Assembly: GCF_004354085.1 (NCBI RefSeq)
Contig: NZ_SMSE01000002.1
Location: 806,001-870,000 of the forward strand
Length of the DNA: 64,000 nucleotides
From: Seongchinamella unica
GTDB lineage: Bacteria > Pseudomonadota > Gammaproteobacteria > Pseudomonadales > Halieaceae
Direction: 5' to 3'
Every line of letters begins with the position of its first letter. Within the stretch, counting starts at the first letter, position 1. The notes below the pieces were generated by a model. It was not told the DNA's origin. It saw only the letters and a list, made by a program, of their open reading frames with translations, and did no database searches. This document shows, piece by piece, positions 16,256 to 24,370 of this stretch. A program made the translations under genes and the position numbers.

Positions 16256-17245
16256 TCAGGCGCTCTTCAGCATGGGGGCCTTCGCCAACTCCTCCTCATG
16301 CCCCTGCAGCACCAGATCGAGCGCTTTCTCCATCAGCCAGCGGGCCTGGCTGGTGTAGGCGTAAATGCAGGAGTGCACCGCAGCGTCGTTCCAGTTGTCC
16401 ACTGAACATTCCGTAGAGTCAGCCTCAAACTCCGCCAGCTGCGAGATCAGGGAGGACAGGTGCTGGGGACACTCACACGCCACTCCGGTCTTCAGTCTCG
16501 CGGCTTTTTCCAACTGCGCTGCCGAGTGCAGTCGCGGCCTCGCTGCTACCAGTTCAGCCAGGCTATTGATGCCATCTTTGGTCGCCCGTTCTGCACTGCT
16601 GCGAGTCAGGTGAAACGCCAGCTCGGCCCGATCCGGCGGAAACTCCATGGTGGCGATACCCTCGGACGCCAGTTCTTCCACCCAGTTATCGCTCATGCCG
16701 GCCTGCATCACCAGGGTTGACGCAGGTTGGAGCATCTGGCGCAGTTCGTTCAGGTGACGAAATTGGCCGCTGCCCATCCGGTCGCAACCGACCACCAACA
16801 GGTCTACATCGTCCAGGTCGCGGAACAGGTCAAGGTCTAGGTCCTCCAGCCGCGAAGCGGCAAGCTGCGCGCTCACCCCCGAAAGGCATCCCTGGTGCTC
16901 GTCCAGCCAACTGCAAATGGATTCGCCAACAAAGATGACCTGCGGTTTGTCCGCCGCCGGACTGCGAGATCCATCGGTGCAGGCCTCGACCAGGCGTTCC
17001 AGCGTCTTGCGCTCGCTGGCCGCAATTTCTCCAATCCGGGCGCCCGACCTCACCAGCGCGGCCACCAGCTGCAGGTGCTCGAGATCTGCCTGCGTATACT
17101 GGCGCCGTCCGGTGTCGGATTTCTGACTCGCGCCGAGGTCATATCTGCGCTCCCAAACCCTCAATGTGTCCGGTTTGAGCCCCGTCAGCCTTGCCACGGT
17201 GCCAATGCCGTAGAGAGGCCTTGAGTGTAACGTTTGTTCTGCCAT
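16256..17245 (-). CDS. MerR-family regulator with C-terminal sensor-like domain
   Basis: 329 residues. The MerR DNA-binding domain is at about 11-80 (YGIGTVARLTGLKPDTLRVWERRY then GRRQYTQADLEHLQLV). The rest resembles the cobalamin-binding-type fold seen in LitR/CarH-like regulators (VIFVGES..., DDVDLLVVGCDRMGSG), but I do not see a proper E/DxHxxG motif, so B12 binding is doubtful. ATG 17245 is chosen because the domain begins there; the open frame extends upstream. It is divergent from the DUF523/DUF1722 gene, which it probably controls. Confidence 0.7.
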   Translation of the reverse strand: MAEQTLHSRPLYGIGTVARLTGLKPDTLRVWERRYDLGASQKSDTGRRQYTQADLEHLQLVAALVRSGARIGEIAASERKTLERLVEACTDGSRSPAADKPQVIFVGESICSWLDEHQGCLSGVSAQLAASRLEDLDLDLFRDLDDVDLLVVGCDRMGSGQFRHLNELRQMLQPASTLVMQAGMSDNWVEELASEGIATMEFPPDRAELAFHLTRSSAERATKDGINSLAELVAARPRLHSAAQLEKAARLKTGVACECPQHLSSLISQLAEFEADSTECSVDNWNDAAVHSCIYAYTSQARWLMEKALDLVLQGHEEELAKAPMLKSA

Positions 17246-17346
17246 CTTTCGGTACCCGCTTGGTTGTTTAACCATGGTACGCAGCAAATGGCTGTCTGGA
17301 TGACGCATGATCTCAACGCTGGAGACCGGCGTATCTACAGGCATAC

Positions 17347-17375
17347 TTGTTCCACCGCGCTCCATGGAGTATTTT
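17347..17375 (+). promoter_or_regulatory. Possible promoter of the DUF523/DUF1722 gene
   Basis: TTGTTC at 17347-17352 and TATTTT at 17370-17375 are spaced by 17 bp and point toward the + strand gene. Transcription would begin at about 17382, on the ATG itself, so the message would be nearly leaderless if this reading is right. Confidence 0.3.
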
Positions 17376-17381
17376 GACCCG

Positions 17382-18353
17382 ATGGCGACTGACAATATCA
17401 CCAGCACGAACAGGCCTGTTCTGGGCATTGGCGCATGCCTGGCCGGCAGGGAGGTCCGCTACAACGGGCAGACCAAGGCGCCCAATATTCATGTAAAACG
17501 GATCGGAAAAATCTTCGAAATGCGCCCCTTTTGCCCTGAAATGGCCGCCGGTCTCGGGGTACCCCGCCCGCCCATTCACCTGGTCGGCGACGAGAACACG
17601 GTTCGCGTCGTGGACGTGGAGACCCACCAGCACGATCACACAGACGCCATTGCCGGGCATGCACGCGAGGTACTGGACATGGCGCCCGAGCTGGCCGGTT
17701 ACGTGCTGGTCAAGGCCAGTCCCAGTTGCGGCTATGAGCGGGTAAAGCGGTTCAACCAGAAAGGGAATATCGTTGCCCACGACCAGCAGGGTATCTTCGC
17801 CCGTGCACTTGCGGAGGCCGACCCGTTACTGCCGTTGGAGGACGATGGGCGTCTAAATGACCCGGGACTGCGGGAGAGTTTTGTCACCAGGGCACTGGTG
17901 TACCATCAGTGGAAGCAACTGCGCGCAGAGGGCCTGACTGCTGCCAGACTGATCGATTTTTACAGCCGCCATAAGTACCTGGTCATGGCCCACCATGTAC
18001 CCAGCTACAAGCAACTGGGTCCCCTGTTGGCGGATGCGGGCAATAAAGACCTGGAAGCACTGGCCGAAACATTTATCGCCACCCTGATGAACGCCCTGAC
18101 CCAGCGGGCCTCCCGGCGCAGTCACAGCAACGTGCTGTTTCACCTGTCCGGTTACCTGAAGAAGAAAATCAGCGCAGAAGAGCGCCAGCGCCTGAAAGAG
18201 CTCATAGACCAGTATCGCCTGGGACATATCCCCCTGGTCGTTCCCGTGACCATGCTCAAACATCACTTTGCCAACAATCCCAACGCCTACATTGACCAGC
18301 AGGTCTTCCTGGAGCCCTACCCGGACGAACTGCAGTTACGCAACGTGGTTTAG
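17382..18353 (+). CDS. DUF523 and DUF1722 (YbgA-like) fusion protein
   Basis: 323 residues with two domains. The N-terminal DUF523 spans about 10-150 (LGIGACLAGREVRYNG, MRPFCPEMAAGLGVPRPP, KASPSCGYERVK with conserved cysteines). The C-terminal DUF1722 spans about 190-305 (FYSRHKYLVMAHHVPSYKQLG ... LKKKISAEER). The fusion is common in gammaproteobacteria beside MerR regulators and photolyase genes; its biochemical role is unknown. ATG 17382 is the likely start; earlier in-frame starts at 17364 and 17307 exist. The stop overlaps that of the convergent TIGR01777 gene. Confidence 0.75.
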   Translation: MATDNITSTNRPVLGIGACLAGREVRYNGQTKAPNIHVKRIGKIFEMRPFCPEMAAGLGVPRPPIHLVGDENTVRVVDVETHQHDHTDAIAGHAREVLDMAPELAGYVLVKASPSCGYERVKRFNQKGNIVAHDQQGIFARALAEADPLLPLEDDGRLNDPGLRESFVTRALVYHQWKQLRAEGLTAARLIDFYSRHKYLVMAHHVPSYKQLGPLLADAGNKDLEALAETFIATLMNALTQRASRRSHSNVLFHLSGYLKKKISAEERQRLKELIDQYRLGHIPLVVPVTMLKHHFANNPNAYIDQQVFLEPYPDELQLRNVV

Positions 18354-19240
18354 TCGGCCAGGATGTCCTCCAGGGCGGTTTCCAGAGAGGGATAGCGAAA
18401 TTCAAAATCGGCCTGCTGCAGCCTTGCCGGCACCACCCGCTGGCCTTTGATCAGTAGCTCCTCGGCCATCTCACCCAGCATAATGCGCATCAGGGTAGCA
18501 GGCACCGGCAGGTTGACAAGGGTGCTGCGTCGGGCCGCCATCGCCTCACAGAAGCCCCGGCTGGTTACCGCGTCTGGTGCAGTCAGGTTGAACGGCCCCG
18601 CCAGGCTGTCTTCGCGCAACAGGAACAGGATGGCCCGAACCACATCCGTCCGGTGGATCCAGCTGAGCCACTGTCGGCCACTACCAATCCAGTTGCCGAC
18701 GCCGAACCGGAATGGACGGGCCATCTGCACAAACGCCCCACCTCCACTGTCCAGTACCACTCCCAGCCGCAGCAGGCAGGTTCTCACGCCCTGTTCAACA
18801 GCCTGATTGGCCGCCGCTTCCCACTGCTCGCACAGGCCCTGGGCAAAACCCGGGTTGGCGCTTCCATTTTCGTCCAGAACTTCGTCCTCATGATGCCCGT
18901 AGTAGCCGATGGCGCTACCGCTGAGAAGAACGCCCGGCTTTTGATCACGGCCCGCTATCCAGCTGACAAGTGCCTGGGTGGTATCCAACCTGCTGTTGAC
19001 GATCTCGCGTTTGTAGCGGCCGCTCCAGCGATGATCAGCCAGGGAGACGCCAGCGAGATTGATGACCGCGTGCACCGGCTTTTCCGCGGGTATTTCACTG
19101 AAGTCAGCAATGTAATCCACGCCATCGGTGCTATCGAGTGACTGCCGCGTCAGGATACTGAGTGTGTGTTGATCCTGCCGTAGTGCGGGGACCAGCGCGT
19201 CGCCGATAAAACCGGTGCCGCCGGTAATGAGTATGTGCAT
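18350..19240 (-). CDS. TIGR01777-family NAD(P)-binding epimerase-like protein
   Basis: 296 residues of the extended SDR fold. The Rossmann motif GGTGFIG is at residues 7-13, then VINLAGVSLADHRW (residues about 58-72), SGSAIGYYG (catalytic-type Tyr), and the C-terminal domain WLSWIHRTDVVRAI typical of the YfcH/TIGR01777 group. The substrate of the group is unknown. It converges with the DUF523/DUF1722 gene (4-base overlap) and is divergent from the sirtuin gene, 86 bases away. Confidence 0.85.
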   Translation of the reverse strand: MHILITGGTGFIGDALVPALRQDQHTLSILTRQSLDSTDGVDYIADFSEIPAEKPVHAVINLAGVSLADHRWSGRYKREIVNSRLDTTQALVSWIAGRDQKPGVLLSGSAIGYYGHHEDEVLDENGSANPGFAQGLCEQWEAAANQAVEQGVRTCLLRLGVVLDSGGGAFVQMARPFRFGVGNWIGSGRQWLSWIHRTDVVRAILFLLREDSLAGPFNLTAPDAVTSRGFCEAMAARRSTLVNLPVPATLMRIMLGEMAEELLIKGQRVVPARLQQADFEFRYPSLETALEDILAD

Positions 19241-19326
19241 AAGTTTTGGCCCTCCCTGCTATATACGCAGCCGATGGCAAACAGATTAAAGATCCACCAG
19301 ATGAGCGGCCAGCGTATACTGCGGCA

Positions 19327-20199
19327 ATGAACACACCTGTTTCCTTTTCTGACCAGCTGGCGGCCTTTTTGATCCGCTACCCCAGACTCGTGCTTCTCAC
19401 CGGCGCTGGCGTCAGTTCGGCCTCTGGCATTCCCACCTACAGAGACGGCGACGGCAAGTGGCTATACCGCAAACCTATCCAGCACCGCGACTTTATCACT
19501 GACGAGCTGACCCGCAAGCGTTACTGGAGCCGGTCCCTGCACGGCTGGCCCCGAGTCCGCGACGCCGCGCCCAACGACATCCATCTCGCGCTGGCCAGGC
19601 TGGAGGACAGCGACCAAATAGAACTGCTGATCACCCAGAACGTTGACCGCCTGCACCAGAAAGCCGGCAGCACAAAGGTCATAGACCTGCACGGCAGGCT
19701 GGACCGGGTCCGCTGCCTGGACTGCGGTAATCTGCAGGAGCGACAAGCGATCCAGGACTGGCTGCTGGCACATAACACCGTGACGGTAATCACAGACGAG
19801 AGGGCCCGTCCGGACGGCGACAGTGATGTGCCCGATGAACAGCTTCGGGGCTTTAAATTTCCTTCCTGCCCCGCCTGCAGTGGCATGTTGATTCCGGATG
19901 TGGTGTTTTTCGGGGGCACCGTTCCAGCCGCCCGCGTGGCATCCTGCCAGCTTGCCCTGGAAAGAGCCGACGCCCTGCTGGTGATTGGCAGTTCCCTGCA
20001 GGTGTATTCAGGTTACCGGTTCTGTCGTCGGGCCCGGGCCGCTGGCAAAGCCATCGCCATCATCAATCCAGGGTCGACCCGTGCCGACCCTATCGCGGAC
20101 CTGAAACTCGCGACCAATGCGGCACCAGTGCTGGACGATCTTGTTGCTAATCTCGGGGGGCGACTGTCGGTTCCATGCGATCGCGGTAGTCCCAGCTAA
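19327..20199 (+). CDS. Sirtuin-type NAD-dependent protein deacylase
   Basis: 290 residues. The signature motifs are all present: GAGVSSASGIPTYRD (26-40), TQNVDRLH (103-110), the catalytic His in DLHG (about 122), four zinc cysteines (130, 133, 181, 184) and DVVFFGG followed by VIGSSLQVYSG. The GIPTYRD and NVDRLH variants place it nearer the class II (SIRT4-like) group. It would remove acyl groups from lysines with NAD+. ATG 19327 starts where family members do. Its 3' end overlaps the convergent PNPOx-like gene by 53 bases. Confidence 0.85.
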   Translation: MNTPVSFSDQLAAFLIRYPRLVLLTGAGVSSASGIPTYRDGDGKWLYRKPIQHRDFITDELTRKRYWSRSLHGWPRVRDAAPNDIHLALARLEDSDQIELLITQNVDRLHQKAGSTKVIDLHGRLDRVRCLDCGNLQERQAIQDWLLAHNTVTVITDERARPDGDSDVPDEQLRGFKFPSCPACSGMLIPDVVFFGGTVPAARVASCQLALERADALLVIGSSLQVYSGYRFCRRARAAGKAIAIINPGSTRADPIADLKLATNAAPVLDDLVANLGGRLSVPCDRGSPS

Positions 20200-20605
20200 A
20201 AAACCGTTGCGGGGTGACCCGGATCAGCACCTCTTCCTGCTCCCTGGACAGCAGCCAGTTCGCCAGTGAACTGTTGCTGTCGCCGAGGTAGCGGGCAATC
20301 ACCAGACGCAAAACCTCGCCGGCGCCGTCTCCGCCCAGCGTGGCAGTTCCCTGGCCCCGCACACCGTGATACGGGGGTTCGTTCGGGGAAACCTCGAAAC
20401 CAACCCTCGGTGAGGACTGCAAAAGCTTGACCAGCGAAGAGTCGCGGTGGGACACGCAGAGAAACTCACCCTCGCGGTAAAGAAACCAGACTGAGACTAC
20501 CCGGGGGAAACCGTCCTGGCCGGTGCAGGCCAGGCGAATCGGCATCGCACATTCCTGCAGCCATAGCTCTACCGTGGGCAAGTCCCAGGGGCCTTTAATT
20601 TCCAT
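20147..20605 (-). CDS. Pyridoxamine 5'-phosphate oxidase-like (FMN-binding split barrel) protein
   Basis: 152 residues matching the PNPOx-like split-barrel family: a beta-rich pattern with GFPRVVSVWFLYREGEFLCVSHRDSSLVKLL split over strands (about 36-66) and RVGFEVSPNEPPYHGVRGQGTATL split over the next strands. Members bind FMN, F420 or heme; the ligand cannot be told here. The start is ATG 20605 rather than the in-frame ATG at 20620, on length grounds. Downstream it overlaps the sirtuin tail on the other strand. Confidence 0.7.
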   Translation of the reverse strand: MEIKGPWDLPTVELWLQECAMPIRLACTGQDGFPRVVSVWFLYREGEFLCVSHRDSSLVKLLQSSPRVGFEVSPNEPPYHGVRGQGTATLGGDGAGEVLRLVIARYLGDSNSSLANWLLSREQEEVLIRVTPQRFFSWDYRDRMEPTVAPRD

Positions 20606-20669
20606 CTTGTTACCTGTCACCCTGTTACCGGCCTAGTGCAAAGGATAGCAGACAAGCTGCCATTAGCAC

Positions 20670-21491
20670 TTAAAAAGCGCCGTCATCCGTAAAAATGCCA
20701 TAGTGATAGCAGCCCTCTATTACGCCGCTGGTATAGTAGCCGTTCAGGCCTTTGAATCCGCCCTGGGCGAGGTACACACGCAATTGCGGGTCAAGCCGCG
20801 CGGCTGAACTGACCTCCTGCAACAGTTGTTGGTCCGCATTCCTGACCAGAACACCGGAAAATCCCGCTTTCATAGGCAGGATATCGTTACCACTGTCGCC
20901 GCAATAAACCACGCTGTCTTTGCAGATGTCATGCTCCCGGGAGACGTACTCCAGGGCGGTCTTTTTTGTTGCACTTGCCGGCAGGATATCCAGCAGCCCC
21001 CTGTCCAGGGACGAATCGTAGCTATAGATGATCACCTCGTCGAAGCGGCCACCCAAGCGGGTTTCTACAGCCTGCAGCACCGAGGTATGCCGACCATGCT
21101 CCACATAGTAACTCTGCTTGAATTGATTGCAGTTGTCCGGTTCCTGTTTGCGCAGCCCCTGAATTGATACAAGACTCGCGTGCACGAGGTCAGCCTCCCA
21201 ACGCGGGCTGCTTCGATGAAGCGTTTTTTCCCAGCCCTCGTCAAACTTCCACTGTCCGCCCGCGTAAGTACGTATTGTGCTGCCAACATCCGCACAGAGC
21301 ACGTCCGGGTGGCGAATACCATACTCGCTGATAGCCTGCTCTGTCAGCGCAAGATTACGTCCCGTCACATAGACCAGCAGAATATCATTGTGCGATGTCA
21401 GTTGGTTAAACAGCGGGATTGCCTGTGGGTCAGCAGGCCAATGTCCGTTGGGTAAAAGCGTCCGATCAAGGTCCGTAGCAAGTATCCTCAT
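20670..21491 (-). CDS. spp: Sucrose-6-phosphate phosphatase
   Basis: 273 residues of the HAD superfamily, S6PP type. The catalytic DLDRT motif is at residues 7-11, motif II at VTGRN (42-46), the conserved Lys region at ATKKTAL (174-180) and motif IV GDSGND (198-203). It hydrolyses sucrose-6-phosphate to sucrose. It is the last gene of the sucrose operon. Unlike the phosphatase-like tail of the synthase encoded upstream, all catalytic residues are present, so this protein should supply the phosphatase step. ATG 21491 is preferred over 21506. Confidence 0.85.
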   Translation of the reverse strand: MRILATDLDRTLLPNGHWPADPQAIPLFNQLTSHNDILLVYVTGRNLALTEQAISEYGIRHPDVLCADVGSTIRTYAGGQWKFDEGWEKTLHRSSPRWEADLVHASLVSIQGLRKQEPDNCNQFKQSYYVEHGRHTSVLQAVETRLGGRFDEVIIYSYDSSLDRGLLDILPASATKKTALEYVSREHDICKDSVVYCGDSGNDILPMKAGFSGVLVRNADQQLLQEVSSAARLDPQLRVYLAQGGFKGLNGYYTSGVIEGCYHYGIFTDDGAF

Positions 21492-21509
21492 CTCTCTCCC
21501 AGACACCCC

Positions 21510-23468
21510 TCAGGGAGAAACCACGAGCCAGTAAAACCGCAGGGGTGGAATTACCAGCTGTTCCCTAAAAACCGCAGGGGATTCACCCGTTGCCGCATCC
21601 CGTAAAGGTCCAATAGCGAATCTTCCGCGGTTTCTCAGATCAGCAAGGTTTAGCTGCTGTGAATGATCATTGAAATTCGCCACCACCAGCACAGATTCCT
21701 CTGGCGCGTCCAGATTGGCCCTGATAAATACAAACAGGTGCTCATTGCCTACTTCAATCAACTCACGATTGTTGAAATCTGCAAACGCAGAAAGTGTTTT
21801 ACGCACAGCAATGAGTCGTTTTATTCCTTCAAATACCCGCTGTTCAGTTGTTCCATGCTGGTACCTTTTTTCAATCTTTTCCCAATCGTATGCAGGGCGA
21901 TGGGTCCAGCGGCTATCTTTCTGGCGAGCCGGATTTGACAGGTACGTATAATCGTTCAGCATGCCCACTTCGTCGCCGTAGTACAAAAGTGGTATGCCAC
22001 CAAAAGACATTATCAGGCCATGGAGCAGCAGAATTTTGTCGATACTGGTTTGTATCTGCTGCTCGTCGTTTGCCTCAATCGCAGCTTCAAGGCCCACCAG
22101 TGAAGCCAGCGTGCCGGAAATCCTGCTGTCGCCGGTTTTCTCGTTGCGGGCAAAGGGCTGGCCCCGCGCCGGCGAGCCATCGAACTCTCCGACAAAATAT
22201 TCTAGCAGGAATCGACGGTGCGCCGACGGTTCATAGCCGACCGCCGCAATATCGACGTCATCGAAACCCAGGCCGATATCGTCGTGACAGCGGACATAGT
22301 TGAGCCATGTAGCGCGGTCCAGTTTGTCAGGCAGGTTCAAGATGCCCTGATTGAGAAGGCGGGCATTCTTTGTCGCGATGGCATCCCACAATAAAGCCAT
22401 CAATGTGGCGTTGTAGGCAATTTCGCACTCCTTGGCAATAACCGCGTCTTCACCAAAGTATTTTGCTATCTCTACAGGTGCAACAATGGCCTCGGCAATA
22501 AACAACACACCGGGTGCTGTCACCTGACAGCAATCCTTCAGCAACTGGAGGATGATATGGGCCTCGTGCTCATTCTGGCAGGTCGTACCTATTTTCTTCC
22601 ACAGAAACGCCACCGCGTCGAGCCTGACGACATCCGCGCCCTGGTTGGCCCAGAACAGGATTACGTCCATCATTTCGATAAATACGGCTGGATTGCTATA
22701 GTTCAGGTCCCACTGGTACTCATTGAATACCGTCATCACCCACTTGCCCATCTCTTCGTCAAAGGTGAAGTTGCCGGGAGCAGTCTCGGGAAAGACTTCC
22801 GGCATCGTTTCTTCGAACATATCCGGAACTTCACGATTCTCGAAAACGTAGTAGTAATCCTGGAACTCTTCGTTCCCCGCACGTGCCTTCTGCGCCCACT
22901 CGTGCTCATTGGAAGTGTGGTTCAGAACCACGTCGAGAGTTAACAGCATGTCGCGACGATGGATTTCCGACGACAGATCGCGCAGGTCCTGCAACGTGCC
23001 CACACTACGTTCGATTTTGCGAAAATTATTGACAGCGTATCCGCCGTCGCTGGCGCCCCTGGGGCACTCAAGGATGGGAAGGATGTGCACCAGGTTGACA
23101 CCCAGCTCCTGAAGGTAGTGCAGTTTGCTGCTGAGACCATTCAGGTCACCAGCGAAGCCATCGAGGTATAGCGCCATTCCAACCCACTTCTGGGACAGAA
23201 ACCAGGTGAAGTCAGCTTCCCGCGCAATATCACGCTGTTTAAGTTGGTCATCACGCGCCAGGTATTGGCGCGCAAGTACATTCACCAGATTTACCAGCTG
23301 TGTCTCAAAATCGTCACGCTCGCCATACAGTCGATGAAAAAGCGAATAGATAGCATAAAAATTGGCACCAAGGCGCGTGTAGAAGTGACGCAGGTCGCGC
23401 GAACGAAGCTCCGGCTCCATGCGATCCAGGGTCTGGTTGAGAAGCGTATGTGACTGCTGCTCGTACAC
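21510..23468 (-). CDS. ams: Amylosucrase (GH13 subfamily 4)
   Basis: 652 residues, the usual length of amylosucrases. A helical N-terminal domain (about 1-90) precedes the (beta/alpha)8 barrel, with catalytic Asp284 (VVRLDAVAF), Glu326 (FIAEAIVAP) and Asp396 (CHDD), and a C-terminal beta domain. It splits sucrose, transferring glucose to an alpha-glucan and releasing fructose; a sucrose hydrolase of the same subfamily is the alternative. It lies between the sugar kinase and phosphatase genes with gaps of 12 and 18 bases, so one operon makes and breaks down sucrose. Confidence 0.85.
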   Translation of the reverse strand: MYEQQSHTLLNQTLDRMEPELRSRDLRHFYTRLGANFYAIYSLFHRLYGERDDFETQLVNLVNVLARQYLARDDQLKQRDIAREADFTWFLSQKWVGMALYLDGFAGDLNGLSSKLHYLQELGVNLVHILPILECPRGASDGGYAVNNFRKIERSVGTLQDLRDLSSEIHRRDMLLTLDVVLNHTSNEHEWAQKARAGNEEFQDYYYVFENREVPDMFEETMPEVFPETAPGNFTFDEEMGKWVMTVFNEYQWDLNYSNPAVFIEMMDVILFWANQGADVVRLDAVAFLWKKIGTTCQNEHEAHIILQLLKDCCQVTAPGVLFIAEAIVAPVEIAKYFGEDAVIAKECEIAYNATLMALLWDAIATKNARLLNQGILNLPDKLDRATWLNYVRCHDDIGLGFDDVDIAAVGYEPSAHRRFLLEYFVGEFDGSPARGQPFARNEKTGDSRISGTLASLVGLEAAIEANDEQQIQTSIDKILLLHGLIMSFGGIPLLYYGDEVGMLNDYTYLSNPARQKDSRWTHRPAYDWEKIEKRYQHGTTEQRVFEGIKRLIAVRKTLSAFADFNNRELIEVGNEHLFVFIRANLDAPEESVLVVANFNDHSQQLNLADLRNRGRFAIGPLRDAATGESPAVFREQLVIPPLRFYWLVVSP

Positions 23469-23480
23469 GTGTGTTTTTCC

Positions 23481-24350
23481 TCAGTTTGAGAGGCCCCATT
23501 GGCCCAGAAAATCAGCGTAAAACGCGGGATCCTGAACGGTGGCGCCCCTTCTTCCAACGATACTGGCCGCAAATGCCTGTGCTCTTTGCAGGGAAATCTT
23601 CGCCGGCCACTCCAGCGCGATACCAAGCAGCATCACCGATGAGAATGCATCACCGGCACCGACAGTATCCACCAATTCTGGCGCCTCCGCTGCCGGCTCC
23701 CGCTCCTGTAGGCCATTGGCCAATACCAGCTCTGCCCCCTCTGCGCCATGCGTGACTATCAAGCCCTCCAGACCGTAGGAATCCAGAAAATCTGCGGCAG
23801 TTGCTACATCGGTGCTGGCCAACAGTTCAAGTTCGTGAACATTCAGTTTTACCCAGTTACTACCGACCAGAGTGGATTCGATCTCGCGGCGATGCCACCA
23901 CGGATCACGAAGATTGACATCGATGAACACCTGCCGTGCTGTGATCCCGCGAAGGGCGCGAATCGTATCGGCAGACCGCTTTGAGCGCAGCGCAAGACTA
24001 CCGTGATACAAAATGTCACAGGATTGCAGATCTGGCGGTTCGATCGCATCGTAAGCGCAGTTCTCAACGATGTCGTAACCTGGCTCACCGTCGACAAACG
24101 TCACCTGCACCTTTCCTGTCGGCAACGCCGCATCCGTTTGTAGTCCGTCGGTGTCCATGCCCCAGGAACGCATCGTTTGCCGAACCAGTTCACCCTCGGG
24201 GTCTTGCCCAGTGCGACTGACAAAGTAGGGTGACAGGCCAAATGCCTGAAGATGCCAGGCGACATTGAACGGTGCGCCGCCCATGACCCGTGAACCATCC
24301 GGAAAATGGTCGAAAAGGACTTCACCAAAAATGCAGATTCGGTTATTCAT
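23481..24350 (-). CDS. PfkB-family carbohydrate kinase, probable fructokinase
   Basis: 289 residues of the ribokinase/PfkB fold: GGAPFNVAWHL (24-34, N-terminal signature region), and the C-terminal signature DTVGAGDAFSS (228-238) with catalytic Asp234. In this operon the likely substrate is fructose released by amylosucrase, giving fructose-6-phosphate for the sucrose-phosphate synthase. It sits 20 bases after the synthase gene. Specificity is inferred from context. Confidence 0.85.
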   Translation of the reverse strand: MNNRICIFGEVLFDHFPDGSRVMGGAPFNVAWHLQAFGLSPYFVSRTGQDPEGELVRQTMRSWGMDTDGLQTDAALPTGKVQVTFVDGEPGYDIVENCAYDAIEPPDLQSCDILYHGSLALRSKRSADTIRALRGITARQVFIDVNLRDPWWHRREIESTLVGSNWVKLNVHELELLASTDVATAADFLDSYGLEGLIVTHGAEGAELVLANGLQEREPAAEAPELVDTVGAGDAFSSVMLLGIALEWPAKISLQRAQAFAASIVGRRGATVQDPAFYADFLGQWGLSN

Positions 24351-24370
24351 GCCTAATGATAGTAGCTCAG

